Positions 9,578 to 18,243 are shown, numbered from the stretch's first letter. The stretch is 64,000 bases of DNA from Aeromicrobium choanae (GCF_900167475.1 NZ_LT796768.1:1178001-1242000), one strand, 5' to 3'. Program-made: numbers and translations. Notes: generated by a model not told the origin, from the sequence alone.

Positions 9578-11194
9578 ATGAGCGACGGCCTGCTGGACCA
9601 GCTGGTCCTCGCCCCCGTGATCCTGCCCCTGCTCGGCGCGGGCCTGTGCCTGGCGTTCGGCCGGTTCGCCGGGGCCCAGCGCGTCATCAGCATTCTCACG
9701 CTGCTGGCCGTCGTGGCCTCGGCCTCGGTGCTGCTGGTGCGCGCGGACCAGCACGGCCCGCAAGCGTTCAACGTGGGCGGCTGGCCCGCCGAGATCGGCA
9801 TCAGCCTCGTGGCCGACCGGCTGAGCTCCCTGCTGCTGCTGATCTCGACGATCGTCACGCTGTGCGTGCTGCTGTACTCGATCGGCCAGGGCATCGTCGA
9901 GTTCGGCCGCGACACCCCGCTCTCGGTCTTCTACCCCACGTTCCTCGTGCTGAGCGCCGGCGTCTCCAACGCCTTCCTCTCGGCCGACCTGTTCAACCTG
10001 TTCGTCGGCTTCGAGATCCTGCTGGCGTCGTCGTACGTGCTCATCACCCTCGGCGGCACCGAGGCCCGCGTGCGGTCGGGAACGATCTACATCATCGTGA
10101 GCCTGGCCTCGTCGGCGCTGTTCCTGATCGCGGTCGCCTGCGTCTACGCCGCCACCGGCACCATCAACTTCGCCCAGCTCGCGCTGCGCATGCAGGACCT
10201 GCCCGACAGCACCGCCACGATGCTGCAGCTGCTGCTCCTGCTGACCTTCGCGGTCAAGGCCGCGGTGTTCCCCCTGTCGGCGTGGCTCCCCGACTCCTAC
10301 CCCACCGCCCCGGCACCGGTCACGGCCGTGTTCGCGGGCCTGCTGACCAAGGTCGGCGTCTACGCGATGCTGCGGACCCAGACCCTGCTCTTCCCCACGC
10401 ACGAGCTGCGCACGCTGCTGCTGTGGGCGTCGGTGCTGACGATGGTGGTGGGCATCATGGGCGCGGTCGCGCAGTCGGACATCAAGCGTGTGCTGTCGTT
10501 CACCCTGGTCAGCCACATCGGCTACATGCTCTTCGGCATCGCCCTGGGCAGCGAGCTCGGCGTGGCCGGCGCGATCTTCTACATCATCCACCACATCACG
10601 GTGCAGACCACGCTCTTCCTGGTCGCCGGGCTGGTGGAGTATCGATCCGGGACGACGAACCTCGACCGGCTCGGCGGGCTGGCCCGCTATGCCCCGGTGC
10701 TGTCCGTCATGTTCTTCGTCCCGGCCATGAACCTCGCCGGCATCCCGCCGTTCTCGGGCTTCCTGGGCAAGCTGGCGCTGCTCGAGGCCGGCGTCGAGGC
10801 CGGCGACTCGCTCGCCCTGCTCGGCGTCGGGGCCGCCGTCGCCACGAGCCTGCTGACGCTGTACGCCGTCGCGAAGATCTGGAACCGCGCCTTCTGGCAG
10901 CCGCTCGCCGATCCCGAGGACGACACCCCGGTGCCGTTCGGACCGGCCGGACTCGGTGGCTCGCTGCACGGCCGCAGTGGCGTCTCGACCGCCACCCAGC
11001 GCGAGACCACCTGGAAGACCGACACCGAGGGTGAGCGACTGCCGTCCCGGATGGCGCTGCCGACGATCGCACTGGGCCTGGTCACCATCGCGCTCACCGT
11101 GTTCGCCGGCCCGCTGTTCGCGATGACCGAGCGCGCCGCCGACGAGCTGCACGAGCGCACTCCCTACATCGAGGCGGTGCTGGGCGATGGCTGA
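9578..11194 (+). CDS. mrpD: Na+/H+ antiporter subunit D (MrpD)
   Basis: A 538-residue NuoM/NuoN-like proton-channel subunit with about 14 transmembrane helices. Diagnostic blocks are FNLFVGFEILLASSYVL with the membrane Glu, FAVKAAVFPLSAWLPDSYPT with the channel Lys, and LLTKVGVYAMLRTQTLL. A hydrophilic stretch of about 50 residues (near 440-490: PLADPEDDTPVPFG to TEGERLP) is inserted before the last helix, longer than in the Bacillus protein. GGAGG seven bases upstream supports the ATG at 9578. Its end overlaps mrpE by 8 bp. Confidence 0.94.
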   Translation: MSDGLLDQLVLAPVILPLLGAGLCLAFGRFAGAQRVISILTLLAVVASASVLLVRADQHGPQAFNVGGWPAEIGISLVADRLSSLLLLISTIVTLCVLLYSIGQGIVEFGRDTPLSVFYPTFLVLSAGVSNAFLSADLFNLFVGFEILLASSYVLITLGGTEARVRSGTIYIIVSLASSALFLIAVACVYAATGTINFAQLALRMQDLPDSTATMLQLLLLLTFAVKAAVFPLSAWLPDSYPTAPAPVTAVFAGLLTKVGVYAMLRTQTLLFPTHELRTLLLWASVLTMVVGIMGAVAQSDIKRVLSFTLVSHIGYMLFGIALGSELGVAGAIFYIIHHITVQTTLFLVAGLVEYRSGTTNLDRLGGLARYAPVLSVMFFVPAMNLAGIPPFSGFLGKLALLEAGVEAGDSLALLGVGAAVATSLLTLYAVAKIWNRAFWQPLADPEDDTPVPFGPAGLGGSLHGRSGVSTATQRETTWKTDTEGERLPSRMALPTIALGLVTIALTVFAGPLFAMTERAADELHERTPYIEAVLGDG

Positions 11195-11744
11195 CCGCGC
11201 ACGGGGCCTGCACGTGTGGCACGTCCCGGTGATCCTGTGGCTCACCGTCGTGTGGCTGCTGCTGTGGGGCGAGGTCACCCCCATCAACCTCATCGGCGGT
11301 CTGCTCGTCAGCGCGATCATCGTCATGGTCTTTCCCTTCCCCCGCGTGTCGGTGGACGGAACGGTCCGGCCCTGGGCCTCCGTGGTGCTGATCACGCGGT
11401 TCCTCGCCGACCTCAGCGTCGCGAGCTTCGGCGTGGCCTGGCTCGCCATCCGTCCGAAGGCGCCGCCGCCCAGCGCCGTGCTGAGGATCGACCTCGTCAG
11501 CAGGTCCGAGCTGCGCCAGACGCTCACCGGAGAGCTGATCTCGCTGGTGCCCGGGTCGCTGCTCATCGAGCTCGACTCCGAGGGCCAGCGGATGTGGCTG
11601 CACGTGCTGGACGCCGGCACCCCCGAGCGCATCGAGACCGCCCGCCGCAAGGCCCGGATGCAGGAGCACCGCCTGCTCAAGGCCATCGGCACCAAGGCCG
11701 AGATCAACGAGAGCGAACGCCGACTCCTCGAGGAGCACGCATGA
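11187..11744 (+). CDS. mrpE: Na+/H+ antiporter subunit E (MrpE)
   Basis: A 185-residue subunit needed for assembly and stability of the Mrp complex. Two or three hydrophobic segments occupy the first ~90 residues (WHVPVILWLTVVWLLLWGE, then INLIGGLLVSAIIVMVF), followed by a soluble domain with the typical DLSVASFGVAWLAIRP and LVPGSLLIELDSEG blocks. The C-terminal ~40 residues are highly charged and probably helical. The stop overlaps the ATG of mrpF (ATGA), indicating translational coupling. Confidence 0.93.
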   Translation: MADRARGLHVWHVPVILWLTVVWLLLWGEVTPINLIGGLLVSAIIVMVFPFPRVSVDGTVRPWASVVLITRFLADLSVASFGVAWLAIRPKAPPPSAVLRIDLVSRSELRQTLTGELISLVPGSLLIELDSEGQRMWLHVLDAGTPERIETARRKARMQEHRLLKAIGTKAEINESERRLLEEHA

Positions 11745-12010
11745 CCTTCGTCGGAATCGTCTGCGCCGCACTGCTCGGCCTCACGGGCCTGCTGTGCCTC
11801 GTGCGCATCGTCCGCGGCCCGACCATGCTCGACCGCACCGTCGCGTCGGACGTGTTCGTGGCCGCGTGCGTCGGCGCGATCGGCGTCGAGGCGGCGATCG
11901 GGCGCCACAACACCACCCTGCCGATCCTCGTGGCGCTGGCGCTCGTGGCGTTCCTCGGCTCGGTCAGCATCGCGCGCTACGCCGCGCAGGCGTCGGGCGG
12001 TGGCCAGTGA
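11741..12010 (+). CDS. mrpF: Na+/H+ antiporter subunit F (MrpF)
   Basis: An 89-residue, three-helix subunit of the Mrp antiporter. The family signature is the first loop, RIVRGPTMLDRTVASDVF, followed by two further helices ending at about residue 80. The true start is the ATG at 11741 in the ATGA overlap with mrpE, not the much longer open frame upstream. The stop shares one base with the start of mrpG. Confidence 0.92.
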   Translation: MTFVGIVCAALLGLTGLLCLVRIVRGPTMLDRTVASDVFVAACVGAIGVEAAIGRHNTTLPILVALALVAFLGSVSIARYAAQASGGGQ

Positions 12011-12339
12011 TGGACTGGAGCCTGGCCGTCGACGTCCTCTCCGGCACCCTGCTGATCCTGGGGGCCGCGTTCGCGCTGGTCGCCGCCATCGGCGTCGTGC
12101 GCTTCCCCGACGTGCTCACCCGCATGCACGCGGCCACGAAGCCCCAGACGTTCGGGCTGCTGCTGATCCTGGCGGGGCTGGCCCTGCGGATCGAGAGCGT
12201 GGGCGACCTCACGCTCGTGGCCGTCGTCGCGCTGTTCCAGCTGCTGACGGCCCCGGTCTCGGCGCACATGGTCGGCCGCGCCGCGTTCCGGGCCGACCAG
12301 GTCGATCGCGAGGCGCTCGTCGTGGACGAGGGCGACTGA
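12010..12339 (+). CDS. mrpG: Na+/H+ antiporter subunit G (MrpG)
   Basis: A 109-residue, three-helix subunit closing the mrp operon. The family block GVVRFPDVLTRMHAATKPQT is intact at about residues 28-47, followed by LLLILAGLALRI and the third helix LTAPVSAHMVGRAAF. The ATG at 12010 overlaps the mrpF stop by one base. An acidic C-terminal tail follows the last helix. No convincing terminator hairpin was seen before the next gene 40 bp downstream. Confidence 0.92.
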   Translation: MDWSLAVDVLSGTLLILGAAFALVAAIGVVRFPDVLTRMHAATKPQTFGLLLILAGLALRIESVGDLTLVAVVALFQLLTAPVSAHMVGRAAFRADQVDREALVVDEGD

Positions 12340-12379
12340 ACGCTGGGCAGCAGCCCATCGGGGGCCCTAGAGTTCGGGC

Positions 12380-12775
12380 ATGATCCGATTGCTCATCCGC
12401 GCGGCCATCAACCTCGTCTCCGCCGCCATCGGCCTGCTCGTGGCCAACGCCGTGCTGGACGATCTCGAGGTCACCACCTCAGGATTCGTCATCACGGTCG
12501 TGATCTTCGCCCTGGCGCAGGCGATCCTGTCCCCGTTCATCCTCGTCGTGGTGAAGCGCAACGCCGAGGCCTTCCTCGGCGGCGTCGGCATCGTCTCCAC
12601 TCTCGTGGCGCTGTGGATCGCCAGCCTCTTCGGCGATGCCCTGACCATCTCGGGCCTGAGCACCTGGCTCATCGCCGCGGTGATCGTCTGGCTCGCCGCC
12701 GCGCTCGCCTCGTTCCTGCTGCCGTTCATCCTGCTCAAGGCCGGCGTCGAGAACGCGCGCGAGCGCCGCGCCTGA
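12380..12775 (+). CDS. Small four-helix membrane protein of the phage-holin-like family
   Basis: A 131-residue protein with four transmembrane segments resembling the mycobacterial 4-TMS holin-like family (PF04020). In actinobacterial chromosomes this family usually sits away from prophages, and no phage gene is near here, so the name reflects fold only. ILLKAGVENARERRA forms a basic C-terminal tail. The TAGAGT hexamer at 12368-12373 lies six bases before the ATG, suggesting a leaderless transcript separate from the mrp operon. It converges with the exonuclease III gene, one base away. Confidence 0.8.
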   Translation: MIRLLIRAAINLVSAAIGLLVANAVLDDLEVTTSGFVITVVIFALAQAILSPFILVVVKRNAEAFLGGVGIVSTLVALWIASLFGDALTISGLSTWLIAAVIVWLAAALASFLLPFILLKAGVENARERRA

Positions 12776-12776
12776 C

Positions 12777-13565
12777 TCAGTCGGCGAGGTCGACCACGAC
12801 GGGTGCGTGGTCGCTGGCGCCCTTGCCCTTGCGCTCCTCGCGGTCGATGAACGCGCCCTCGACGCGCGCCGCCAGGGCCGGGGAGCCGAGCACGAAGTCG
12901 ATCCGCATGCCCTTCTTCTTCGGGAAGCTCAGCTGGGTGTAGTCCCAGTACGTGTAGACGCCGGGGCCGGGGGTGTGCGGCCGGACCACGTCGGCGTAGC
13001 CCGCGTCGACGATCGCGGAGAACGCGGCGCGCTCGGCGGGCGACACGTGGGTGCGCCCCTCGAAGACGGCCATGTCCCACACGTCGTCGTCCTGCGGCGC
13101 GATGTTCCAGTCGCCGGTCAGCGCGATCTGGGCGTCGGGATCCTTGGCCAGCCACGCCTCGCCCGAGGCGCGGAGCCGCGCCAGCCAGTCGAGCTTGTAG
13201 GCGTAGTGGGCGTGGTCGAGGTCGCGCCCGTTGGGCACGTAGAGGCTCCACATCCGCACACCGCCGCAGGTGGCGCCGATGGCGCGCGGCTCGAGCAGGT
13301 CGTCGAACATCGGCTGGTCGACGCCGAACGAGCGCTCGACGTCCTCCAGGCCGACGCGCGAGATGATCGCGACGCCGTTCCACTGGTTGACGCCGACATG
13401 GGCGTACTCGTAGCCCAGCGCACTCAGCTCGAGGGCCGGGAACTGGTCCTCACGGCACTTCGTCTCCTGGATCGCCAGGACGTCGACGTCGTGACGTTCG
13501 AGCCAGCTGACGACGCGCCCGATGCGGCTGCGGATCGAGTTGACGTTCCAGGTGGCGATCCGCAT
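12777..13565 (-). CDS. xthA: Exodeoxyribonuclease III
   Basis: A 262-residue enzyme of base-excision repair with AP-endonuclease and 3'-5' exonuclease activity on duplex DNA. Catalytic blocks of the exonuclease/endonuclease/phosphatase fold are present: TWNVNSIRSR at the N-terminus, metal-ligand Glu34 in IQETKCRED, TGDWNIAP in the middle, and the terminal SDHAPVVVDL with the catalytic Asp-His. Length is typical. The ATG at 13565 overlaps by one base the stop of the upstream methyltransferase gene, so it is probably the last gene of an operon with the fatty-acid pair. Confidence 0.95.
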   Translation of the reverse strand: MRIATWNVNSIRSRIGRVVSWLERHDVDVLAIQETKCREDQFPALELSALGYEYAHVGVNQWNGVAIISRVGLEDVERSFGVDQPMFDDLLEPRAIGATCGGVRMWSLYVPNGRDLDHAHYAYKLDWLARLRASGEAWLAKDPDAQIALTGDWNIAPQDDDVWDMAVFEGRTHVSPAERAAFSAIVDAGYADVVRPHTPGPGVYTYWDYTQLSFPKKKGMRIDFVLGSPALAARVEGAFIDREERKGKGASDHAPVVVDLAD

Positions 13566-14851
13566 CAGAAGTCGACTCGCAGGGGGTAGGAGGAGCTTCC
13601 CTCGGCGGGGGTGTTCACGCCCAGGACGTGGGTCAACTGGATCTCGTTCCTCTCGAAGGCCAACCTCGATCCTGCCATGTAGATGCCCCAGACCTTGGCC
13701 CGGCCCGGCGTCACTTCATCGAGCGCCTCGTCCCAGTGGTCGACGAGGTTCTGGCACCACGCCTTGAGCGTCAGCGCGTAGTGGTCGCGCAGGTCCTCGA
13801 GGTGGCGCACCTCGAAGCCGGCGTCCTGCATCGCCGTGACGATGGTGCCGGCGCCGGCGAGCTCGCCGTCGGGGAACACGTACCGGTCGATGAACTGGCC
13901 CGCGTTGGCCCGGCCGGTGTTGTCTCGACGGGTGATGCAGTGGTTGAGCATCCGGCCGTCGACCTTGACCCGGCTGCGGGCGAAGCCGAAGTAGTCGGCG
14001 TACTGCCGTACGCCGATGTGCTCGGTGAGGCCGATCGAGCTGATCGCGTCGAACCCGGTCTCGGTGACGTCGCGGTAGTCGCTGTGGCGCACCTCGGCCA
14101 GGCCGGACAGCCCCTCGCGCTCGATCGCGGCCCCCGCCCAGGCGGCCTGCTCACGCGAGAGGGTGACGCCGAGCGCGCGGACGCCGTAGTGCTGGGCCGC
14201 GTGGCGGACCATGCCGCCCCAGCCGCAGCCCAGGTCGAGCAGGCGGTCGCCGGCCTTGAGGTCGAGCTTGCGGCAGATCAGGTCGTACTTCTCGCTCTGG
14301 GCCTCCTCCAGGCTGGCATCGGCCTTGGGGAACACGGCGCACGTGTAGGTCATCGACGGGCCGAGCACCAGCTCGTAGAAGCGGTTCGAGACGTCGTAGT
14401 GGTGCTCGATGGCCTCGGCGTCGCGCGTCTTGCTGTGCCGCAGCCCCTCCAGGGCCCGGCGCCACTTCGGCAGGTGCTCCTCCGTCGGCGGCGTGGGCGG
14501 CTTGAGGTTCCCGAAGCCCAGGCTGCGGATGATCCGCACCATCTCCGGAGCGCTCGGCACCCGGAAGCGCAGGCGGCTCATGAGCGCGACCATGATGTCG
14601 TAGGGATCGCCGGGATGGACGCCGTCGATCTCGAGGTCGCCCGAGACGTAGGCGCGGGCGAACCCGAGGTCGCCCGGGGCGGTCATGAGGTAGGCCAGGC
14701 CACGCTCGTTCAGCAGGCGCAGGCGCAGGAGGGAGTCCTCGGGCCCCAGCGAGCTGCCGTCGAACGCCTCGAACCGGATGGGCATGCCGTCACGCAGCAG
14801 CCGGTCGAATGCCTGAGCGATCGTGAGTCGCGTCTCGGATGCGATGCTCAT
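13565..14851 (-). CDS. tmsB: Cyclopropane-fatty-acid-synthase family methyltransferase, TmsB/BfaB-like
   Basis: A 428-residue SAM-dependent methyltransferase acting on acyl chains of membrane phospholipids. The SAM site LDLGCGWGG is at 205-213, preceded by the family block IEHHYDVSNRFYE (148-160) and followed by the substrate-tunnel region around SSIGLTEHIG. Its ATG overlaps the stop of an FAD oxidoreductase. In mycobacteria and relatives such a pair (TmsB/TmsA, also called BfaB/BfaA) methylenates the C9-C10 double bond of oleoyl chains and then reduces the product to 10-methylstearate (tuberculostearate). The specific assignment is from gene pairing; a plain cyclopropane synthase is the alternative. 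Confidence 0.85.
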   Translation of the reverse strand: MSIASETRLTIAQAFDRLLRDGMPIRFEAFDGSSLGPEDSLLRLRLLNERGLAYLMTAPGDLGFARAYVSGDLEIDGVHPGDPYDIMVALMSRLRFRVPSAPEMVRIIRSLGFGNLKPPTPPTEEHLPKWRRALEGLRHSKTRDAEAIEHHYDVSNRFYELVLGPSMTYTCAVFPKADASLEEAQSEKYDLICRKLDLKAGDRLLDLGCGWGGMVRHAAQHYGVRALGVTLSREQAAWAGAAIEREGLSGLAEVRHSDYRDVTETGFDAISSIGLTEHIGVRQYADYFGFARSRVKVDGRMLNHCITRRDNTGRANAGQFIDRYVFPDGELAGAGTIVTAMQDAGFEVRHLEDLRDHYALTLKAWCQNLVDHWDEALDEVTPGRAKVWGIYMAGSRLAFERNEIQLTHVLGVNTPAEGSSSYPLRVDF

Positions 14852-16206
14852 GAGTTCCTCACCGCCTTGTCGTACAGAGTGTGGAGTCGGGCCTGCGGGT
14901 CGTACCGGTCACGCACGCGGTCGAGTCCCGCGGTGTCGTAGAGGGAGTCGAAGGTCTCCCGGTCGTAGAACGCCTCGGAGTACAGCGACTTGTGGCCGCC
15001 GAGCCGGTGCACCTCGGCCTCGACGCGGCGGTTGACCGTGCCGGGCGCGGTGCCGGCCGGGACGACGACCGTGCCCCAGAAGCCGACGTTCACGTAGACC
15101 TCGCCGGGCGCCAGCGGGTAGGTGGGCCAGGCGCGGCGGGTGCGCAGGGGACACAGCCAGACGGGGCGCATCCCGACCTCGCGGTCGAACCACGTCAGGA
15201 AGTCGTCGAGCCGCTCCAGCGGGACCTCGATGTCCTGGATGACGCGCTCGCGGCCCGGGACGGCTCTGACCCGGTCGAGCAGGCGGCTGATGCCCACCTT
15301 CGAGTCGAGCGCGACGATGCGGTGGTAGACGTCGCTGCGGCGCCAGCGGCGCGGCCAGACCCGGCGGACGAGCGGGTGCTGCGCGCCGAAGGCGCCCGAG
15401 CACCAGAACCAGTCGGTGTCCCAGCGCCACAGGTAGTCGTGGATGGTCAGGACGTCCTCGGCGCGCTCGCGGATCGAGCGGTAGAAGACGTCCTGGCCGG
15501 TGTAGTCGCTGGTGGGGCCGACGCCGTCGGCGAACTGAGCCAGCGTCAGGTAGACCTCGTCGGGAGTGAAGGCGGTGCCGTCGACCGCGTCGACCGGCAC
15601 CCCGTGCCACGTGCCCGCGTCGGCGATCTCGGCGATGGCCTTGGCGGCGTCGACCACGGACGCGAACCGGACGTGCCGCAGGCGCACCTGCGCGGGTGCG
15701 GGCTCCAGGGCGATCCGAAGCCGGACCGCGTAGCCGAGGCTGCCGTAGGAGTTGGGGAACGCCGCGAACAGCTCGGCGTGCTCGTTGTCGGGCGTGGCCG
15801 TGACGATCTCACCCGAGCCGGTGAGGACGTCCATCTCGAGCACCGCCTCGTGGGGCAGGCCCAGCCGCAGCGACGTGGACTCGATGCCCAGCCCGGTGAC
15901 CGCCCCGCCGAGGGTGATGGTGCGCAGCTGCGGCACGACCGTGGGCATCAGCCCGTGGGCGAGGGTCTCGTCGACGAGGCGCTCGTAGGTGCACATGCCC
16001 TGCACGTCGGCCGTGTGGGCCACCGGGTCGATCTCGATGACGCCGTCGAGCCCGGAGACGTCGAGCCCGGGACCGTCGGGGCGCGAGCGCGGGCGGAAGA
16101 GGTTGGACGTGCGCTTCGCGAGGCGGACCGGCCGGCCGGGCGGGATCGCGTCCCACGAGGCGCGGAGTGCGGCGACGGCGTCCGCGTGCTTCGTCCACCC
16201 CTGCAT
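14848..16206 (-). CDS. tmsA: FAD-binding oxidoreductase, TmsA/BfaA-like
   Basis: A 452-residue flavoprotein of the FAD-linked oxidase type related to DHCR24. The FAD-binding segment includes TYERLVDETLAHGLMPTVV and then LGGAVTGLGIESTSLRLGL, followed by FPNSYGSLGYAVRLRIALEP; the C-terminal half is the substrate domain. Coupled by ATGA to the cyclopropane-synthase-like gene, it is the likely reductase that converts the methylene intermediate to a 10-methyl branched fatty acid. The ATG at 16206 has no ribosome site, but TAGCCT on the minus strand ends six bases upstream, so the message may be leaderless. Confidence 0.83.
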   Translation of the reverse strand: MQGWTKHADAVAALRASWDAIPPGRPVRLAKRTSNLFRPRSRPDGPGLDVSGLDGVIEIDPVAHTADVQGMCTYERLVDETLAHGLMPTVVPQLRTITLGGAVTGLGIESTSLRLGLPHEAVLEMDVLTGSGEIVTATPDNEHAELFAAFPNSYGSLGYAVRLRIALEPAPAQVRLRHVRFASVVDAAKAIAEIADAGTWHGVPVDAVDGTAFTPDEVYLTLAQFADGVGPTSDYTGQDVFYRSIRERAEDVLTIHDYLWRWDTDWFWCSGAFGAQHPLVRRVWPRRWRRSDVYHRIVALDSKVGISRLLDRVRAVPGRERVIQDIEVPLERLDDFLTWFDREVGMRPVWLCPLRTRRAWPTYPLAPGEVYVNVGFWGTVVVPAGTAPGTVNRRVEAEVHRLGGHKSLYSEAFYDRETFDSLYDTAGLDRVRDRYDPQARLHTLYDKAVRNS

Positions 16207-16215
16207 GCAAGCAGG

Positions 16216-16881
16216 CTAGCGCTGCGGACCGACGAGCCGCCAGACCAAGATCTCAGCGCCCTTCCCGGCGAGGCTGAACGTCGTCGCGCCATCGACACGC
16301 AGCTCGTCGCCGGGCTCGAGGAGCGTGCCGTCGACCGTCGCCGTTCCGAGCGTGACGTGCAGGAGCGCGCCGTGGTCGGCGACGACCTCGAGCGGGTCCT
16401 CCGCGGGGCGCGCCACGAGCAGCTCGGCGTCGGCGTGGACGGGCACCGTCTCGTGCAGCCCGGGGCCCTCGGGCACCTGCGCCTGCGCGTACTCGGGGGC
16501 GTCCTCGTTGCGGCTGCGCAGCATCATCTGGACGAAGCGCAGCGGCGCCGTGTCGCTCGCGTTGCGCTCGGCGTGGGTGACCCCGGAGCCGGCGCTGAGC
16601 CGCTGGGCCAGGCCCGGTGCGATCTCGCCCCGCTGGCCCGTGGAGTCCTCGTGGGCGAGCACCCCGTCGAGGACCCACGTGACGATGTCGGCGTCGGCGT
16701 GGTGGTGCTCGTCGTAGCCGGCGCCCGGCGCCAGCCGCTCCTCGTTGATGGCGACCACCGGACCGAACGCGACGTTCGCGGCGTCGTAGTGCCTCCCGTA
16801 GGAGAACGAGTGGAGCGTCTCGGTGCCGTCGGCGACGGTGCGGTAGCGGTCGGCGGCCCGGCGGACGATGCGCTCAGGCAT
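16216..16881 (-). CDS. Pirin family protein
   Basis: A 221-residue bicupin of the pirin family. The metal-binding His cluster is visible in YDEHHHADADIVTWVLDG, with further ligands in GSGVTHAERN. Bacterial pirins include quercetinases and redox-related regulators; the role here is not predictable. The start overlaps the stop of the metallopeptidase gene by 8 bp, so the two are co-transcribed. Its stop codon overlaps the presumed -10 hexamer of the downstream FAD oxidoreductase gene. Confidence 0.88.
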   Translation of the reverse strand: MPERIVRRAADRYRTVADGTETLHSFSYGRHYDAANVAFGPVVAINEERLAPGAGYDEHHHADADIVTWVLDGVLAHEDSTGQRGEIAPGLAQRLSAGSGVTHAERNASDTAPLRFVQMMLRSRNEDAPEYAQAQVPEGPGLHETVPVHADAELLVARPAEDPLEVVADHGALLHVTLGTATVDGTLLEPGDELRVDGATTFSLAGKGAEILVWRLVGPQR

Positions 16882-17224
16882 AGCCGAGCTCGTGCAAGCG
16901 GGCGTCGTCGATGCCGAAGAAGTGCGCGATCTCGTGGACCACGGTGATGCGGACCTCCTCGACCACGTCCTCCTCGGTGTCGCAGATCGCGAGCGTGGGA
17001 TGGCGGTAGACGAAGATGCGGTCGGGCACGACGCCCGCGTACGTGGAGTCGCGCTCGGTCAGCGGGATGCCGTCGTAGAGGCCCAGCAGGTGCGGGTCGT
17101 GCGGCGGCGCATCGTCCTCGATGAACAGCACCACGTTGTCGAGCAGGTCGGCCAGCTCGGCCGGCACCTCGGCCAGCGCGGCGGTCACCAGCTGCTCGAA
17201 CCGGTCCGCGTCGAGGTCGATCAC
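16874..17224 (-). CDS. Small zincin-like metallopeptidase family protein
   Basis: A 116-residue protein of the minimal zincin family (PF06262 type). The zinc motif HEIAHFFGID lies at 97-106, close to the C-terminus, with a downstream Asp that can serve as third ligand. Proteins of this family are short, often annotated as possible acetylases in older databases, and their substrates are unknown. It is the first gene of a two-gene unit with pirin and is read away from the tRNA gene. Confidence 0.88.
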   Translation of the reverse strand: MIDLDADRFEQLVTAALAEVPAELADLLDNVVLFIEDDAPPHDPHLLGLYDGIPLTERDSTYAGVVPDRIFVYRHPTLAICDTEEDVVEEVRITVVHEIAHFFGIDDARLHELGYA

Positions 17225-17306
17225 GCCCCGAGTCTAGGAGGGCGGGAGAACTCGGCTGCCATGATCGGGCAGACGCCCCGGTGCCCTATGCTTGACGGGT
17301 TGTCCG

Positions 17307-17379
17307 GCCCCCTTCGTCTAGCGGCCTAGGACGCCGCCCTTTCAAGGCGGTAGCGCGGGTTCGAATCCCGTAGGGGGTA
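17307..17379 (+). tRNA. tRNA-Glu (anticodon UUC)
   Basis: A 73-nt cloverleaf. The acceptor stem GCCCCCT (17307-17313) pairs with AGGGGGT (17372-17378) with a G-U first pair; the discriminator base is A. The anticodon stem CCGCC/GGCGG encloses the loop CTTTCAA, giving anticodon TTC; the T arm is GCGGG-TTCGAAT-CCCGT-like. No CCA is encoded. A possible -10 (TATGCT, 17287-17292) lies 14 bases upstream, but no clear -35 was found. Confidence 0.96.
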
Positions 17380-17396
17380 CTGCGGACTCTGCCCGC

Positions 17397-18158
17397 TCAT
17401 CTTGGGAAGCCGCCGACGGTGCGGCCCATCGATCGCGTGATCGCGTGCGAGGCCTCCAGCAGCGCGGCGCCCAGCTCGGTGCGCCGGTCCTCGCCGAAGC
17501 GCGACTCCACGCCCGTCAGGCTGACGGCCCACTGAGGACTCCCGGACGCGTCGAACACCGCGGCGCCGAGCCCCCAGCTGCCCTCGACGATGAGCCCGGG
17601 GTTCACGGCATAGCCGTCGCGCTGGGTCACCGCGACCCGATCCCTGATGGCCTCCGCCGTGTGGTCGGGTCCCCAGTCGTCCGTCAGATCGGTCCGCGCC
17701 AGGTACGCGTCGATCTCGTCGGGGCGGCACATCGACAGGATCGCCAGGCCCGCCGACGCGACCCCCAGCGGGAAGCGGATCCCCTCGTGGAGGACGTGGG
17801 ACCGCAGCGGGAAGCTGCCGTCCTCGCGCAGCAGGCACACCGTCTCGTCCCCGCGACGGACCGAGAAGAAGGCACTCTCGCCCGTGCGGCGGGCGAGCTC
17901 CGCGACGATCCGTCGCGCCGCGGGCGTCACGTCGTACCGGGCGGCGGCCGCCATCCCGAGCACGTAGGCCTCCGGACCCAGGAACCAGCGCCCGGTTCGG
18001 TGGTCGCGGTCGACGAATCCCTCGTCGAGCATCGCGGTCAGGACGCGGTGCGCCGTCGGCCGCGGCATCCCGGCGCGGGCTGCGGCCTCGGTCGTGGAGG
18101 AGCCCGACTCCTGGGCGACCGACAAGGCGCGCAGGAGGGAAGCGAACCTGCGCACCAT
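17397..18158 (-). CDS. IclR family transcriptional regulator
   Basis: A regulator of about 253 residues (up to 268 if the GTG at 18203 is used). It has the N-terminal winged helix-turn-helix (STTEAAARAGMPRPTAHRVL) and the C-terminal effector domain (LARRTGESAFFSVRRGDET, then GVASAGLAIL and GLGAAVFDASG). IclR proteins usually control an adjacent catabolic operon in response to a small carboxylate. The ATG at 18158 is preferred because GGGA precedes it. It is divergent from the CoA-transferase operon, which is its likely target. Its end lies 17 bp from the tRNA gene. Confidence 0.88.
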   Translation of the reverse strand: MVRRFASLLRALSVAQESGSSTTEAAARAGMPRPTAHRVLTAMLDEGFVDRDHRTGRWFLGPEAYVLGMAAAARYDVTPAARRIVAELARRTGESAFFSVRRGDETVCLLREDGSFPLRSHVLHEGIRFPLGVASAGLAILSMCRPDEIDAYLARTDLTDDWGPDHTAEAIRDRVAVTQRDGYAVNPGLIVEGSWGLGAAVFDASGSPQWAVSLTGVESRFGEDRRTELGAALLEASHAITRSMGRTVGGFPR

Positions 18159-18202
18159 CGGGTCCCGGCCTGCCACGCGGCCAGAGTAGCGCAGAGCGTT
18201 CA

Positions 18203-18243
18203 CTCAGTGGACGCCGCGACATCGGCTGGACCGCCCAGTGAGC
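18203..18243. promoter_or_regulatory. Imperfect inverted repeat between IclR gene and CoA-transferase operon, possible operator
   Basis: CTCAGTGGACG (starting at 18203) and CGCCCAGTGAG (ending at 18242) form imperfect arms with a spacer of about 18 bp in the region between the divergent regulator and scoA. Position fits an IclR operator, but the arms carry mismatches and only one copy is seen, so this is a weak call. Confidence 0.3.

Noticed and set aside
9521-11908. 795-codon minus-strand frame opposite mrpD-mrpE
   Set aside because: Shadow frame spanning several real genes and their junctions, low-complexity His/Arg/Gln content, no start context.
12340-12379. Terminator after the mrp operon
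   Set aside because: Only a 4-bp GGGC/GCCC stem; too weak to call.
12380-12775. Prophage remnant suggested by the holin-like protein
   Set aside because: No phage structural, integrase or lysis gene nearby; the family is common as a chromosomal single gene in actinobacteria.
14881-16947. 688-codon plus-strand frame opposite the TmsA-like and pirin genes
   Set aside because: Crosses the boundary of two well-supported genes and shows no family motif.
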